The notes beneath the pieces are model-generated. The model saw only the letters and a list, made by a program, of their open reading frames with translations, did no database searches and was not told the origin of the DNA. The position numbers and the translations under genes were made by a program. Positions 1-7,378 of a stretch of DNA of 37,887 nt are shown here, in pieces (position 1 is the first letter of the stretch; every line of letters starts with the position of its first letter). The stretch is taken from assembly GCA_030950185.1 (NCBI GenBank), contig JAUZRU010000161.1:1-37887 (forward strand), in the 5' to 3' direction. The DNA is from Paracoccaceae bacterium. Its GTDB lineage: Bacteria > Pseudomonadota > Alphaproteobacteria > Rhodobacterales > Rhodobacteraceae.

Positions 1-18
1 ACGACGCTCTTCCGATCT
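1..18. other. Illumina adapter remnant at contig edge
   Basis: The first 18 bases, ACGACGCTCTTCCGATCT, are identical to the 3' end of the standard Illumina TruSeq/universal sequencing adapter. The gatB reading frame resumes directly after them at base 19. This is a technical sequence left by incomplete read trimming, not genome sequence, and it marks the true left end of assembled DNA. Confidence 0.93.
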
Positions 19-96
19 CAAGTGATGAAGGCCACCGGCGGCAAGGCCAACCCCAAGGCCGTGAACGAAATTGTCAGCCGCAAGCTGCAAGGCTGA
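19..96 (+). CDS. gatB: GatB, Asp/Glu-tRNA amidotransferase subunit B (C-terminal fragment)
   Basis: Only the last 25 residues and the stop are present, because the contig begins inside the gene. The tail reads QVMKATGGKANPKAVNEIVS followed by RKLQG, which is the characteristic end of the YqeY-like tail domain of GatB (conserved MKxTxGKANPxxVNxIxxxKL). GatB works with GatA and GatC to amidate Glu-tRNA(Gln) or Asp-tRNA(Asn) in organisms lacking the direct synthetase. A strong hairpin terminator follows 60 bases downstream, so gatB appears to be the last gene of its transcript. The match is a short one, but it is to a very conserved segment. Confidence 0.85.
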   Translation, partial: QVMKATGGKANPKAVNEIVSRKLQG

Positions 97-156
97 AACC
101 ACCAAATTCAACCTGAGAGTGCGCATCCCCGATAGAGACGCGATTTCCAAGGGGTC

Positions 157-180
157 AAGGCAGGGGTCGCCCCTGCCTTT
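157..180 (+). terminator. Rho-independent terminator after gatB
   Basis: A perfect 10-bp stem (AAGGCAGGGG, bases 157-166, pairing with CCCCTGCCTT, 170-179) closes a 3-base loop TCG and runs into a short T-rich tract (TTTCTTGCC, then TTATTTT from 187). It lies 60 bp after the gatB stop and is the clearest intrinsic terminator in the window. Confidence 0.85.
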
Positions 181-424
181 CTTGCCTTATTTTCGTCACT
201 TTTTACGAGATCGGCAACTATTGTTTACAACCTGAGATCAGTGCCACCACAATATATTGTAAATCGCCACACGCCATGCACTAAATCTTGAATTTGTAAA
301 TAAACAATTAACGCCGATTGTTTCCAAAATAAGGTGTTAAAATTGTGGCAATTTTGGCATGTAGTTAATCTGGGGAAAAGGAACGCAAGTTCCACGGGGA
401 GAAATTGAGGGGACAAGCCGGACC
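181..424. other. AT-rich intergenic region with palindromes, upstream of the DUF4177 gene
   Basis: The 244 bases between the gatB terminator and the next start codon are strikingly AT-rich compared with the GC-rich genes around them. They contain a perfect 12-bp palindrome ACAATATATTGT (249-260), a hairpin AAAATTG-TGG-CAATTTT (339-355), and an overlapping alternative inverted repeat CCAAAAT (324-330) / ATTTTGG (351-357). TTGTAAAT occurs twice (257-264 and 294-301). No convincing reading frame is present. It is probably the promoter and operator region of the gene at 425; TAAAAT (338-343) and TAATCT (366-371) are possible -10 elements, but neither has a good -35 partner. Confidence 0.5.
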
Positions 425-907
425 ATGGCCACCTATGAGTACAAGGTCGTTGCCGCGCCACGCAAACCCAAGGCTTTCAAGGGGGTGAGAAGCCTGGAAG
501 ACCAGTTTGCAACGGTGCTGGCAGAGCTGATGAACAAGATGGCGCGTGATGAGTGGGAGTATCTCCGCGCCGAAAGCCTGCCTTGCGAAGAACGCACCGG
601 ACTGACCGGACGGGTCGAATCCTATCAGTCGGTGCTGGTCTTCCGGCGCCGCATCCGGGCCGGGCAGAAATTCTTCGAGGTGCCGCCGACCAAACAGATC
701 GAACTGCACAACGAGCCCGAAGATGAATCGGAACACGATGTCGTTTTCGCATCGTCACATCGCCAGGCCACCGTCACACCGCTGCATGAGGCGCCGACAG
801 AGGTTGGCACCAAGGCGGGCGTTCTGGGGATTCTCAGGAATCGCAAGGCGCGCATGATGCAACAGGAAGCCGGCGAGGCCGACGAAACCAAGATGGCCGC
901 CGAATAA
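425..907 (+). CDS. DUF4177 domain-containing protein
   Basis: A 160-residue soluble protein of unknown function. The N-terminal part (about residues 4-75) has the DUF4177 pattern: an initial YEYKVV strand, an amphipathic helix, DEWEYLRAE (variant of the GWE motif) and a final VLVFRR strand. The rest (about 76-160) is polar, low in complexity and probably disordered. There is no signal peptide or membrane segment. The ATG is preceded by a GAGGGG ribosome-binding sequence. The gene stands alone on the plus strand behind a long AT-rich control region and converges on the BolA gene with only 15 bases between stops. The family call is by pattern; no biochemical role can be assigned. Confidence 0.7.
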   Translation: MATYEYKVVAAPRKPKAFKGVRSLEDQFATVLAELMNKMARDEWEYLRAESLPCEERTGLTGRVESYQSVLVFRRRIRAGQKFFEVPPTKQIELHNEPEDESEHDVVFASSHRQATVTPLHEAPTEVGTKAGVLGILRNRKARMMQQEAGEADETKMAAE

Positions 908-922
908 CGGCAGCCACCGGCA

Positions 923-1180
923 TCAGCCCGAAATATCCAGAGACAGCGCGTGGATGCGCCCGACAAGTTCGGGCGTCAGCGCCTCGTGCACCGCGCGGTG
1001 TCGTTGGATCCGGTTCATCGGGGCAAAGGCGGCTGCGCGAATAACCACCTTGAAATGGGTTTCACCCCCTTCCCTCCAGCCACCATGTCCGCGATGGGAT
1101 TCGCTTTCGTCGATGACTTCCAGATGCTCGGGTGCAAATGCCTGCACGAGTTTTTCACGAATTTCGTCTGCTACTGCCAC
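923..1180 (-). CDS. BolA family protein
   Basis: An 85-residue protein with the compact BolA fold signature: an N-terminal helix (EIREKLVQAF), the segment ESESHRGHGG, HFKVVI, and the conserved RHRAVHEAL block before a C-terminal IHALSL strand. BolA proteins bind monothiol glutaredoxins and take part in iron-sulfur cluster handling, and some act as transcription regulators. The start is GTG at 1178-1180: a perfect AGGAGG (complement of 1186-1191) sits 5 bases upstream, while the longer open frame extending upstream has no support. The gene is divergent from the J-domain gene, with 95 bases between the starts. Which BolA subclass it belongs to (BolA or IbaG/BolC-like) is not settled by sequence reading alone. 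Confidence 0.88.
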   Translation of the reverse strand: MAVADEIREKLVQAFAPEHLEVIDESESHRGHGGWREGGETHFKVVIRAAAFAPMNRIQRHRAVHEALTPELVGRIHALSLDISG

Positions 1181-1275
1181 TTTTTCCTCCTGATCGCGCG
1201 TTTGCCTCTTGGCGGCGCGCCGCAAAACACTAAACTGCTTCATCCGAGTCGGAAAGCGAAAGGATGGTCCTAGCA

Positions 1276-1917
1276 ATGGCCGGGCAGTCTCCGTTTGATT
1301 TTGACATATCCGTTTCAGCAGACAAGAAGCGGCGTTCGCGCGGCCGACGGGGGATGTCGGGCGCGTTCGAAACGTCGCGTCGCACCTGCGAACATGAAGG
1401 CTGTAACGAACCGGGCAAGTACCGTGCGCCCAAGCATCCGGACAATCTGGAAGATTTCTACTGGTTCTGCCTGAACCATGTGCGGGAATATAACCTGAAA
1501 TGGAACTTCTTCGAGAACCACTCGGAAGAAGAGCTTGAACGCCAGTTCGCTGCCGACAAGGTATGGGAACGCCCGACCAAACCCTTCGGAAAAAAGATCG
1601 ACGACGCCGAGGCGCGTGCCTGGGCGCGCCTCGGCATTGACGACCCGCATGAGGTTCTGGGTGAAAAGGCAACCCGCAATCCGGGCACGCGGCGCGGCAC
1701 CTATACAGCCCGGCGCCTGCCCCCCAACGAACGCCGCGCACTGGACATCCTGGATGTGCGCGACGACTGGACCAAGGCGGAAATCCGGTCGCAATACAAG
1801 TCTCTGGTCAAGGACCTGCACCCCGACCTGAACGGCGGCGACCGCTCTGACGAGGAACGCCTGCAAGAGGTCGTCTGGGCCTGGGAACAGATCAAGGACA
1901 GCCGCAGCTTCAAATAG
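1276..1917 (+). CDS. J-domain (DnaJ-like) protein with N-terminal Cys/His motif
   Basis: A 213-residue protein with a C-terminal J domain (about 152-210) carrying the invariant HPD tripeptide (182-184) that stimulates Hsp70/DnaK ATPase. Unlike classical DnaJ, the J domain is at the C-terminus. The N-terminal part has a possible metal-binding set, C38-x4-C43 and C65-x2-H68, within a segment rich in aromatic residues ([13 protein letters not shown]). It lacks the G/F region and the zinc-finger repeats of DnaJ, so it is a specialised co-chaperone whose client is unknown. Two in-frame ATGs exist (1264 and 1276); I prefer 1276 because AAGGATGG lies at a normal distance before it, while 1264 has no spacing to a ribosome-binding site. 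It lies between the BolA gene and cobS. Confidence 0.85.
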   Translation: MAGQSPFDFDISVSADKKRRSRGRRGMSGAFETSRRTCEHEGCNEPGKYRAPKHPDNLEDFYWFCLNHVREYNLKWNFFENHSEEELERQFAADKVWERPTKPFGKKIDDAEARAWARLGIDDPHEVLGEKATRNPGTRRGTYTARRLPPNERRALDILDVRDDWTKAEIRSQYKSLVKDLHPDLNGGDRSDEERLQEVVWAWEQIKDSRSFK

Positions 1918-1925
1918 GCCGCCCA

Positions 1926-1944
1926 TGCCCCCATATATGGGGCA
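1926..1944. repeat. Short palindrome after the J-domain gene
   Basis: TGCCCCCATATATGGGGCA is nearly a perfect palindrome (one extra C on the left arm) 9 bases after the stop. It could fold into a hairpin, but there is no T-tract on either strand, so a terminator role is uncertain. The rest of the 173-base gap before cobS shows no clear promoter and no B12-box motif. Confidence 0.35.
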
Positions 1945-2090
1945 ACAGGCAGGATGAACGCGCAACAAGATGTGACACCGCGTCACCGGCGCGGGCATGT
2001 CTGTCCACTTGCGTATTTTCGGAATATGCTCCACTAAACATTGGTTGCCCGGTGGATATCCGGCGCATCCATACATATACGGAACACAAA

Positions 2091-3077
2091 ATGGCAGACG
2101 GTAACATGGACAAGGTAATCGAGCCCACAAAGCGCTTTTCGGTGCGCGAGGAATTCGGCTTTGACAGCGACATGCAAGTTTACGGCTTTGCCGAGCGCAG
2201 CGACCGTGTGCCTGAAATCGACCCCACCTACAAGTTCGATCCCGATACGACGATGGCGATCCTGGCCGGCTTTGTCTATAATCGCCGGGTGATGATCCAG
2301 GGCTATCACGGCACCGGAAAATCGACCCATATCGAACAGGTTGCGGCCCATCTGAACTGGCCCTGCGTGCGGGTCAACCTGGACAGCCATATCAGCCGTA
2401 TCGACCTGATCGGCAAGGATGCGATCAAGTTGAAGGATGGCAAGCAGGTCACTGAATTTCATGAAGGAATCCTGCCCTGGGCATTACGCAATCCTGTCGC
2501 CATCGTGTTTGACGAATATGACGCCGGCCGCGCCGACGTGATGTTTGTCATCCAGCGCGTGCTGGAACATGACGGCAAGCTGACGCTGCTCGACCAGAAC
2601 GAGATCATCACACCGCATCCGTCGTTCCGCCTGTTTGCTACCGCCAACACGGTCGGCCTTGGCGATACGACCGGGCTGTATCACGGGGTGCAGCAGATCA
2701 ACCAGGCCCAGATGGACCGCTGGTCGCTGGTGGCCACGCTGAACTATCTGTCGCATGATGCTGAAAGCGCCATCGTGTTGTCGAAAAACCCCCATTACAA
2801 CACCGATGCGGGCCGCAAGACGATCAGCCAGATGGTGACGGTTGCGGACCTTACCCGCACGGCCTTCATGAATGGCGACATCTCGACGGTGATGAGCCCG
2901 CGCACGGTGATCAACTGGGCCCAGAACGCCGAAATCTTCAAGGATGTGGGCTTTGCCTTCCGCCTGACTTTCCTGAACAAGTGCGACGAGCTGGAGCGCC
3001 AGACCGTGGCCGAGTTCTATCAGCGCTGCTTTGACGAGGAACTGCCGGAAAGCGCGGCAAGTGCAAGTCTTGGGTGA
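2091..3077 (+). CDS. cobS: Cobaltochelatase subunit CobS (AAA+ ATPase)
   Basis: A 328-residue AAA+ ATPase of the aerobic cobalamin pathway. With CobN and CobT it inserts cobalt into hydrogenobyrinic acid a,c-diamide, using ATP. Visible motifs are Walker A GYHGTGKS (71-78), a Walker B segment VAIVFDEYD (136-144), and the family block [15 protein letters not shown] (96-110). The length and opening (MADGNMDK, then the [12 protein letters not shown] segment) match known CobS proteins, which is why I place the start at 2091 and not at the in-frame GTG at 2052. cobT follows after 84 bases on the same strand. CobN is not in this window. Confidence 0.96.
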   Translation: MADGNMDKVIEPTKRFSVREEFGFDSDMQVYGFAERSDRVPEIDPTYKFDPDTTMAILAGFVYNRRVMIQGYHGTGKSTHIEQVAAHLNWPCVRVNLDSHISRIDLIGKDAIKLKDGKQVTEFHEGILPWALRNPVAIVFDEYDAGRADVMFVIQRVLEHDGKLTLLDQNEIITPHPSFRLFATANTVGLGDTTGLYHGVQQINQAQMDRWSLVATLNYLSHDAESAIVLSKNPHYNTDAGRKTISQMVTVADLTRTAFMNGDISTVMSPRTVINWAQNAEIFKDVGFAFRLTFLNKCDELERQTVAEFYQRCFDEELPESAASASLG

Positions 3078-3161
3078 TCGGCCTGTGGGGGGCCGTCTGT
3101 CCCCCGCGGCCCCTGAAAGCATTTGTGCAAAGAAGAAGGGTGACGTGACAGGCATCAGGAT

Positions 3162-5045
3162 ATGACCAAACGCTCTGACAACCCGGCAGATCCATTCAAG
3201 AAGGCCCTGGCCGAGGCGACCAAGGCCATGGCAAATGATGCCGAGCTGAGTGTTGCCTACACGGTTGACCCACCCGGTATTGCCAATGATACCGTGCGCC
3301 TGCCGCAGGTCAGCCGCCGGATGACGCGCGACGAGGTGATGCTGGCCCGTGGCACGGCGGATGCCTATGCCATGCGGCTGCGTTTTCATGACGCCGCAAC
3401 GCACAACAAATACGCCCCCGAAGGGCAGCTTGCGCGCGAGCTGTACGAGGCCATGGAAACCGCCCGCTGCGAGGCGATGGGCGCGCGTGCCATGCCCGGC
3501 ACTGCCGGCAATATCGACGCCAAGATCGCGGATGATGCTGCACGCAAGGGCTATGGCCAGATCACCGAAGCCGAGAACGCGCCGCTGGCCTCGGCCGCGG
3601 GCTATCTGATCCGCCACCTTGCTACCGGCCGCGACCTGCCCCCCGACGCCGCCAATGTGATGGATCTGTGGCGCGATTTCATGGAACGTCAGGCGGGCGA
3701 TACATTGTCCAACCTGGATGAGGTGCTTGACGACCAGACCGCCTTTGCCCGCATGGCCCGCAAGGTGATCGAGGATCTGGGCTATGGCGATCAGCTGGGC
3801 GAGGATCCCGACCAGCAGGACGACCAGCAAGATCAGGACAGCGAAGAGGAAGATCAGGAAGACGACCAACCACAAGAGGATGGCGGCGAGAACGACGACA
3901 GCGACCAGGTCGAGGACAGTCGCGAAGACGAGGACAGCCAGCCCGACGACAGCGAATCCGCCGTGTCCGTTGACGACATGGAAGACATGGACATGTCGGA
4001 CGAGGCCGAGATGGCCGATGGCGAGCCGCCCGTCGAGCCCCCTGCCCCGCCGCCGCATTCCGAGGCCGACCCGAACTACAAGGTGTTCTGCGCCGATTTC
4101 GATGAAGAAATCCGCGCCGAGGACCTGGCCGAGCCGGCCGAGCTGGAACGCCTGCGGGCCTATCTGGACCAGCAGCTTGAACCTCTCAAGGGCGCCGTGG
4201 GGCGGCTGGCCAACAAGTTGCAGCGCCGCCTTCAGGCGCAGCAGAACCGTTCATGGCTGTTCGATCTGGAAGAGGGGATTCTGGATGCCGGGCGTCTGGC
4301 CCGCGTGGTCGCCAACCCGACCACGCCGCTGAGCTTCAAGCAGGAAAAGGACACCGATTTCAAGGATACGGTGGTCACGCTGCTGCTGGACAATTCCGGC
4401 TCGATGCGGGGGCGGCCAATCAGCATTGCCGCGATCTGCGCCGATGTTCTGGCGCGCACGCTGGAACGCTGCGACGTCAAGGTGGAAATCCTGGGCTTTA
4501 CCACACGGGCCTGGAAAGGGGGCCTGAGCCGCGAGAAATGGCTCGCCGAGGGGCGCGAACAGACGCCGGGGCGCCTCAATGACCTGCGCCACATCATCTA
4601 CAAGGCGGCCGATGCGCCGTGGCGACGGGCGCGGCCCAATCTGGGGCTGATGATGAAAGAGGGGCTGCTCAAGGAAAACATCGATGGCGAAGCGCTGGAA
4701 TGGGCCCATCGCCGCATGTTGGGCCGCCCCGAGGCGCGCAAGATCCTGATGGTGATTTCGGATGGCGCGCCGGTTGACGACAGCACGCTTAGCGTGAACT
4801 CGGCCAGCTATCTTGAAAAGCATCTGCGCGACGTGATCGCCATGGTGGAAAAGCGCAAGCAGGTGGAACTGATCGCCATCGGCATCGGCCATGACGTGAC
4901 CCGCTATTACGAGCGCGCCGTCACCATCACCGATGTCGAACAGCTGGCCGGCGCCATGACCGAACAGCTGGCCGCCCTGTTCGACAAGGATCCGCGCGCG
5001 CGTGCCCGCGTCATGGGCATCAACAAGGTCAGGCGGGCAGTTTGA
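3162..5045 (+). CDS. cobT: Cobaltochelatase subunit CobT (VWA-domain protein)
   Basis: A 627-residue protein, the MIDAS-containing partner of CobS in the CobNST cobaltochelatase. The N-terminal domain (1-210) is followed by a long, strongly acidic linker rich in D, E and Q (about 212-300), then a von Willebrand A domain with the metal-ion-dependent adhesion site DNSGSM at 410-415 and the later SDGAP segment. By analogy with BchI/BchD of magnesium chelatase, CobS and CobT form the ATPase motor that acts on CobN. The acidic linker is normal for CobT. The stop overlaps the region just upstream of the next gene, suggesting one transcript with cobS. Confidence 0.96.
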   Translation: MTKRSDNPADPFKKALAEATKAMANDAELSVAYTVDPPGIANDTVRLPQVSRRMTRDEVMLARGTADAYAMRLRFHDAATHNKYAPEGQLARELYEAMETARCEAMGARAMPGTAGNIDAKIADDAARKGYGQITEAENAPLASAAGYLIRHLATGRDLPPDAANVMDLWRDFMERQAGDTLSNLDEVLDDQTAFARMARKVIEDLGYGDQLGEDPDQQDDQQDQDSEEEDQEDDQPQEDGGENDDSDQVEDSREDEDSQPDDSESAVSVDDMEDMDMSDEAEMADGEPPVEPPAPPPHSEADPNYKVFCADFDEEIRAEDLAEPAELERLRAYLDQQLEPLKGAVGRLANKLQRRLQAQQNRSWLFDLEEGILDAGRLARVVANPTTPLSFKQEKDTDFKDTVVTLLLDNSGSMRGRPISIAAICADVLARTLERCDVKVEILGFTTRAWKGGLSREKWLAEGREQTPGRLNDLRHIIYKAADAPWRRARPNLGLMMKEGLLKENIDGEALEWAHRRMLGRPEARKILMVISDGAPVDDSTLSVNSASYLEKHLRDVIAMVEKRKQVELIAIGIGHDVTRYYERAVTITDVEQLAGAMTEQLAALFDKDPRARARVMGINKVRRAV

Positions 5046-5071
5046 CGCGGACAGACGCGAAGGAGCCCATG

Positions 5072-6868
5072 ATGCTGCAATCATTCAAGGCAACAACTCG
5101 TCCCTCTGATGGCCCGCCGCGCTTGGCCGCCCTGCGCCGCGAAATGGCGCGCGAGGGATTGGCCGGCTTTCTGGTGCCCCGCAGCGACGCCCATCAGGGC
5201 GAGTGGGTGCCACCGCGCGACGAACGCCTTGCCTGGCTGACCGGCTTTACGGGCTCGGCCGGGTTCTGCGCCGCGCTGCTGGATATCGCGGGCGTGTTCG
5301 TTGACGGGCGCTATCGTTTGCAGGTCCGCGCGCAGGTCGATACCGATCACTTCACCCCCGTTGACTGGCCCGAAACCCGGCTGGCCGACTGGCTGCGCGC
5401 GCAGCTTCCCGAAGGGGGGATCATCGGCTTTGACCCCTGGCTGCATGTCAAACGCGAAATCGACGAACTTTCGCGCGCGCTTGAGGGCAGCAACATCACC
5501 TTGCGTCGCATCGACAATCTGGTCGATCGCATCTGGGCCGACCAACCCCCGCCCCCTGCCGGACGCATCATTGTGCATGAACTGCACCATGCAGGCGAAT
5601 CCAGCACCGAGAAACGCCGCCGCCTGGGCGACAGCCTGCGGCAGGCAGGGCATCAGGCCTGTGTGCTGAGCAAACCCGACAGCATCAACTGGCTGCTGAA
5701 CATCCGCGGCAGTGACATCGACCGCATGCCGGTGGTGCTGGGCTTTGCCATCCTTCACGCCAATGGCTGCGTGGATCTGTTTGTTGACCCGGCCAAGGCC
5801 GATGATGGGGTGCGGACGCATCTGGGCGGTGACGTCAGCATCCTTCCTCCCCAGGGCTTTGCGGCTGCGCTGACCGCGCTGGACAGCCCGGTGCGTCTGG
5901 ATGCGGCCACGGCCCCCGTCTGGGTGGGTGATCAACTGGAAAAGGCGGGCGTTGAAATCGCCTGGGAGGGCGACCCCTGCACCCTGCCCAAGGCGCGCAA
6001 GAACCCGGTCGAGATCGCTGGTGCCCGCGCCGCCCATCTGCGCGACGCGGTGCCGATCGCGCGGCTGCTGGCCTGGCTTGAAACCCCGCCAGAGGGGCTT
6101 GACGAAATCGCGGTTGTCACACGGCTTGAACAGCTGCGGCGCGAGACCGGCCAACTCGTCGATATCAGTTTCGAAACCATCTGCGGTGCCGGGCCAAACG
6201 GCGCAATCGTGCATTACCGCGTGACCGAGGAAACCAACCGCCCGCTGCGGGGTGGCAATCTGCTGCTGATCGACAGCGGCGCACAATATCGCGATGGCAC
6301 CACCGATATTACCCGTACCATCGCCATGGGCCCGCCCGCGCCAGATGCGCAAAGGGCCTTTACCCTTGTGCTGAAAGGCATGATCGCGGTTTCGATGGCG
6401 CGCTGGCCCAAGGGGCTTGCAGGGCGCGATCTTGATGCGCTGGCCCGCACGGCGCTGTGGCAGGAGGGGATGGATTACGACCACGGCACCGGTCACGGGG
6501 TCGGTTCCTTCCTGGGGGTTCACGAGGGGCCACAGGGCCTTTCGCGCCGGGCCACCACGCCGCTTGAGCCGGGCATGATCCTGTCGAACGAGCCGGGCTA
6601 TTACCGCGAGGGCGCCTTTGGCATCCGCATCGAAAACCTTGTCGTCGTGCGCAAGGCGGCACCGGGGGCAGATGACTGGCGCGAGATGCTGGAATTCGAA
6701 ACCCTGACCTTTGCGCCCATCGACCGCCGCCTGATCCTGCCAGAGCTTCTGAGCGTGACCGAGCGCGCCTGGCTGAACCGCTATCACGCGCAGGTGTTGG
6801 AAAAAACCGCCCCGAACTGCCCGCCTGACGTGGCGGAATGGCTGGAAAGGGCCTGCGCGCCGATCTGA
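5072..6868 (+). CDS. Xaa-Pro aminopeptidase (M24 family, three-domain type)
   Basis: A 598-residue cytoplasmic metallopeptidase that removes N-terminal residues preceding proline. It has two creatinase-like N-terminal domains (about 20-300) and a C-terminal pita-bread M24 catalytic domain. All five expected metal ligands are visible: D401 and D412 (spaced 11 apart as in E. coli AMPP), H475 in GTGHGVG, E507 in NEPGYY and E521 in RIEN. The length fits the three-domain type resembling eukaryotic XPNPEP1, not the shorter E. coli PepP. AAGGAG (5060-5065) fits the ATG at 5072 (6-base spacing) better than the ATG at 5069; an in-frame TTG at 5042 overlaps the cobT stop but is less likely. Confidence 0.92.
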   Translation: MLQSFKATTRPSDGPPRLAALRREMAREGLAGFLVPRSDAHQGEWVPPRDERLAWLTGFTGSAGFCAALLDIAGVFVDGRYRLQVRAQVDTDHFTPVDWPETRLADWLRAQLPEGGIIGFDPWLHVKREIDELSRALEGSNITLRRIDNLVDRIWADQPPPPAGRIIVHELHHAGESSTEKRRRLGDSLRQAGHQACVLSKPDSINWLLNIRGSDIDRMPVVLGFAILHANGCVDLFVDPAKADDGVRTHLGGDVSILPPQGFAAALTALDSPVRLDAATAPVWVGDQLEKAGVEIAWEGDPCTLPKARKNPVEIAGARAAHLRDAVPIARLLAWLETPPEGLDEIAVVTRLEQLRRETGQLVDISFETICGAGPNGAIVHYRVTEETNRPLRGGNLLLIDSGAQYRDGTTDITRTIAMGPPAPDAQRAFTLVLKGMIAVSMARWPKGLAGRDLDALARTALWQEGMDYDHGTGHGVGSFLGVHEGPQGLSRRATTPLEPGMILSNEPGYYREGAFGIRIENLVVVRKAAPGADDWREMLEFETLTFAPIDRRLILPELLSVTERAWLNRYHAQVLEKTAPNCPPDVAEWLERACAPI

Positions 6869-6922
6869 CCAATTCCCCGGCGCGGTGATCTGGTGTATCC
6901 AGATGCCTCACAAGGAGGACAC

Positions 6923-7264
6923 ATGACCGATCACATCAGGATCAGACCTGCCCAGGGGATCTGGGTCGTTCGCGCGGGCGGGGCCGTTCTGGCCGAATCG
7001 AAAAATGCGCTGGAACTGCATGAGGGCGAGATGCCGCCCGTCATCTATTTCCCACGGGGCGACGTGGCCATGGCGTTTCTGGAGAAATCCGGCAAACAGT
7101 CATACTGCCCGCACAAGGGCGATGCAGCCTATTACGGCATCCACGCAAAAAGCGGGCTGATCGAGGATGCCGCCTGGTCCTATGAAGACCCCCGCGAAGA
7201 GGCGGCATTGATCCGCGAGCATCTGGCCTTTTATCCCGGCAAGGTGGTGATCGAACAGGTCTGA
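6923..7264 (+). CDS. DUF427 domain-containing protein
   Basis: A 113-residue protein with the DUF427 pattern: IRVxxxGxxVAESxNALxLxE early on, IYFPRGDVxxxFL, then SYCPHKGxAxYY and WSYEDP. DUF427 proteins are small beta-rich proteins of unknown function, widespread in Rhodobacteraceae and actinobacteria. The start at 6923 is set by AAGGAGG (6912-6918) with a 4-base spacing. It follows the aminopeptidase by 54 bases on the same strand and precedes the nrdJ promoter. No catalytic role can be assigned. Confidence 0.88.
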   Translation: MTDHIRIRPAQGIWVVRAGGAVLAESKNALELHEGEMPPVIYFPRGDVAMAFLEKSGKQSYCPHKGDAAYYGIHAKSGLIEDAAWSYEDPREEAALIREHLAFYPGKVVIEQV

Positions 7265-7314
7265 GCGGCGCGCCGTGCGAACGCGCCAAAGGGTGATCGG
7301 GGGCAACGCCGATA

Positions 7315-7343
7315 TTGACCGCTCACGGCGCAGGGCCTATTGT
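7315..7343 (+). promoter_or_regulatory. Putative sigma-70-type promoter of nrdJ
   Basis: TTGACC (7315-7320) and TATTGT (7338-7343) are separated by exactly 17 bases and lie 35 bases before the nrdJ start codon. The match is good at -35 and moderate at -10. I see neither a B12-box nor an NrdR-box-like palindrome in the 114-base spacer. Confidence 0.5.
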
Positions 7344-7378
7344 CGATTTCCCCCTGAACCCGCCCCGGAATCACCAAC

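Noticed and set aside
1918-2090. Cobalamin riboswitch upstream of cobS
   Set aside because: No GCCACTG-type B12 box is visible and the spacer is too short for the full AdoCbl fold. A covariance-model search would settle it.
2484-4058. A 524-codon open frame antisense to cobS and cobT
   Set aside because: It mirrors two unmistakable genes; long antisense frames arise from high GC at third codon positions. Its sequence is repetitive in L, V, G and H and shows no domain or ribosome-binding site.
3790-4060. Acidic low-complexity region of cobT as a sign of error or foreign DNA
   Set aside because: CobT proteins normally have a D/E-rich linker before the VWA domain; the frame is intact and base composition matches the rest.
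5081-6787. A 568-codon open frame antisense to the Xaa-Pro aminopeptidase
   Set aside because: Same GC-driven shadow effect; the sense gene has all five metal ligands.
7265-7378. NrdR box or B12 riboswitch upstream of nrdJ
   Set aside because: No ACACWATATATWGTGT-like palindromes and no B12 box were seen; only a sigma-70-type promoter.
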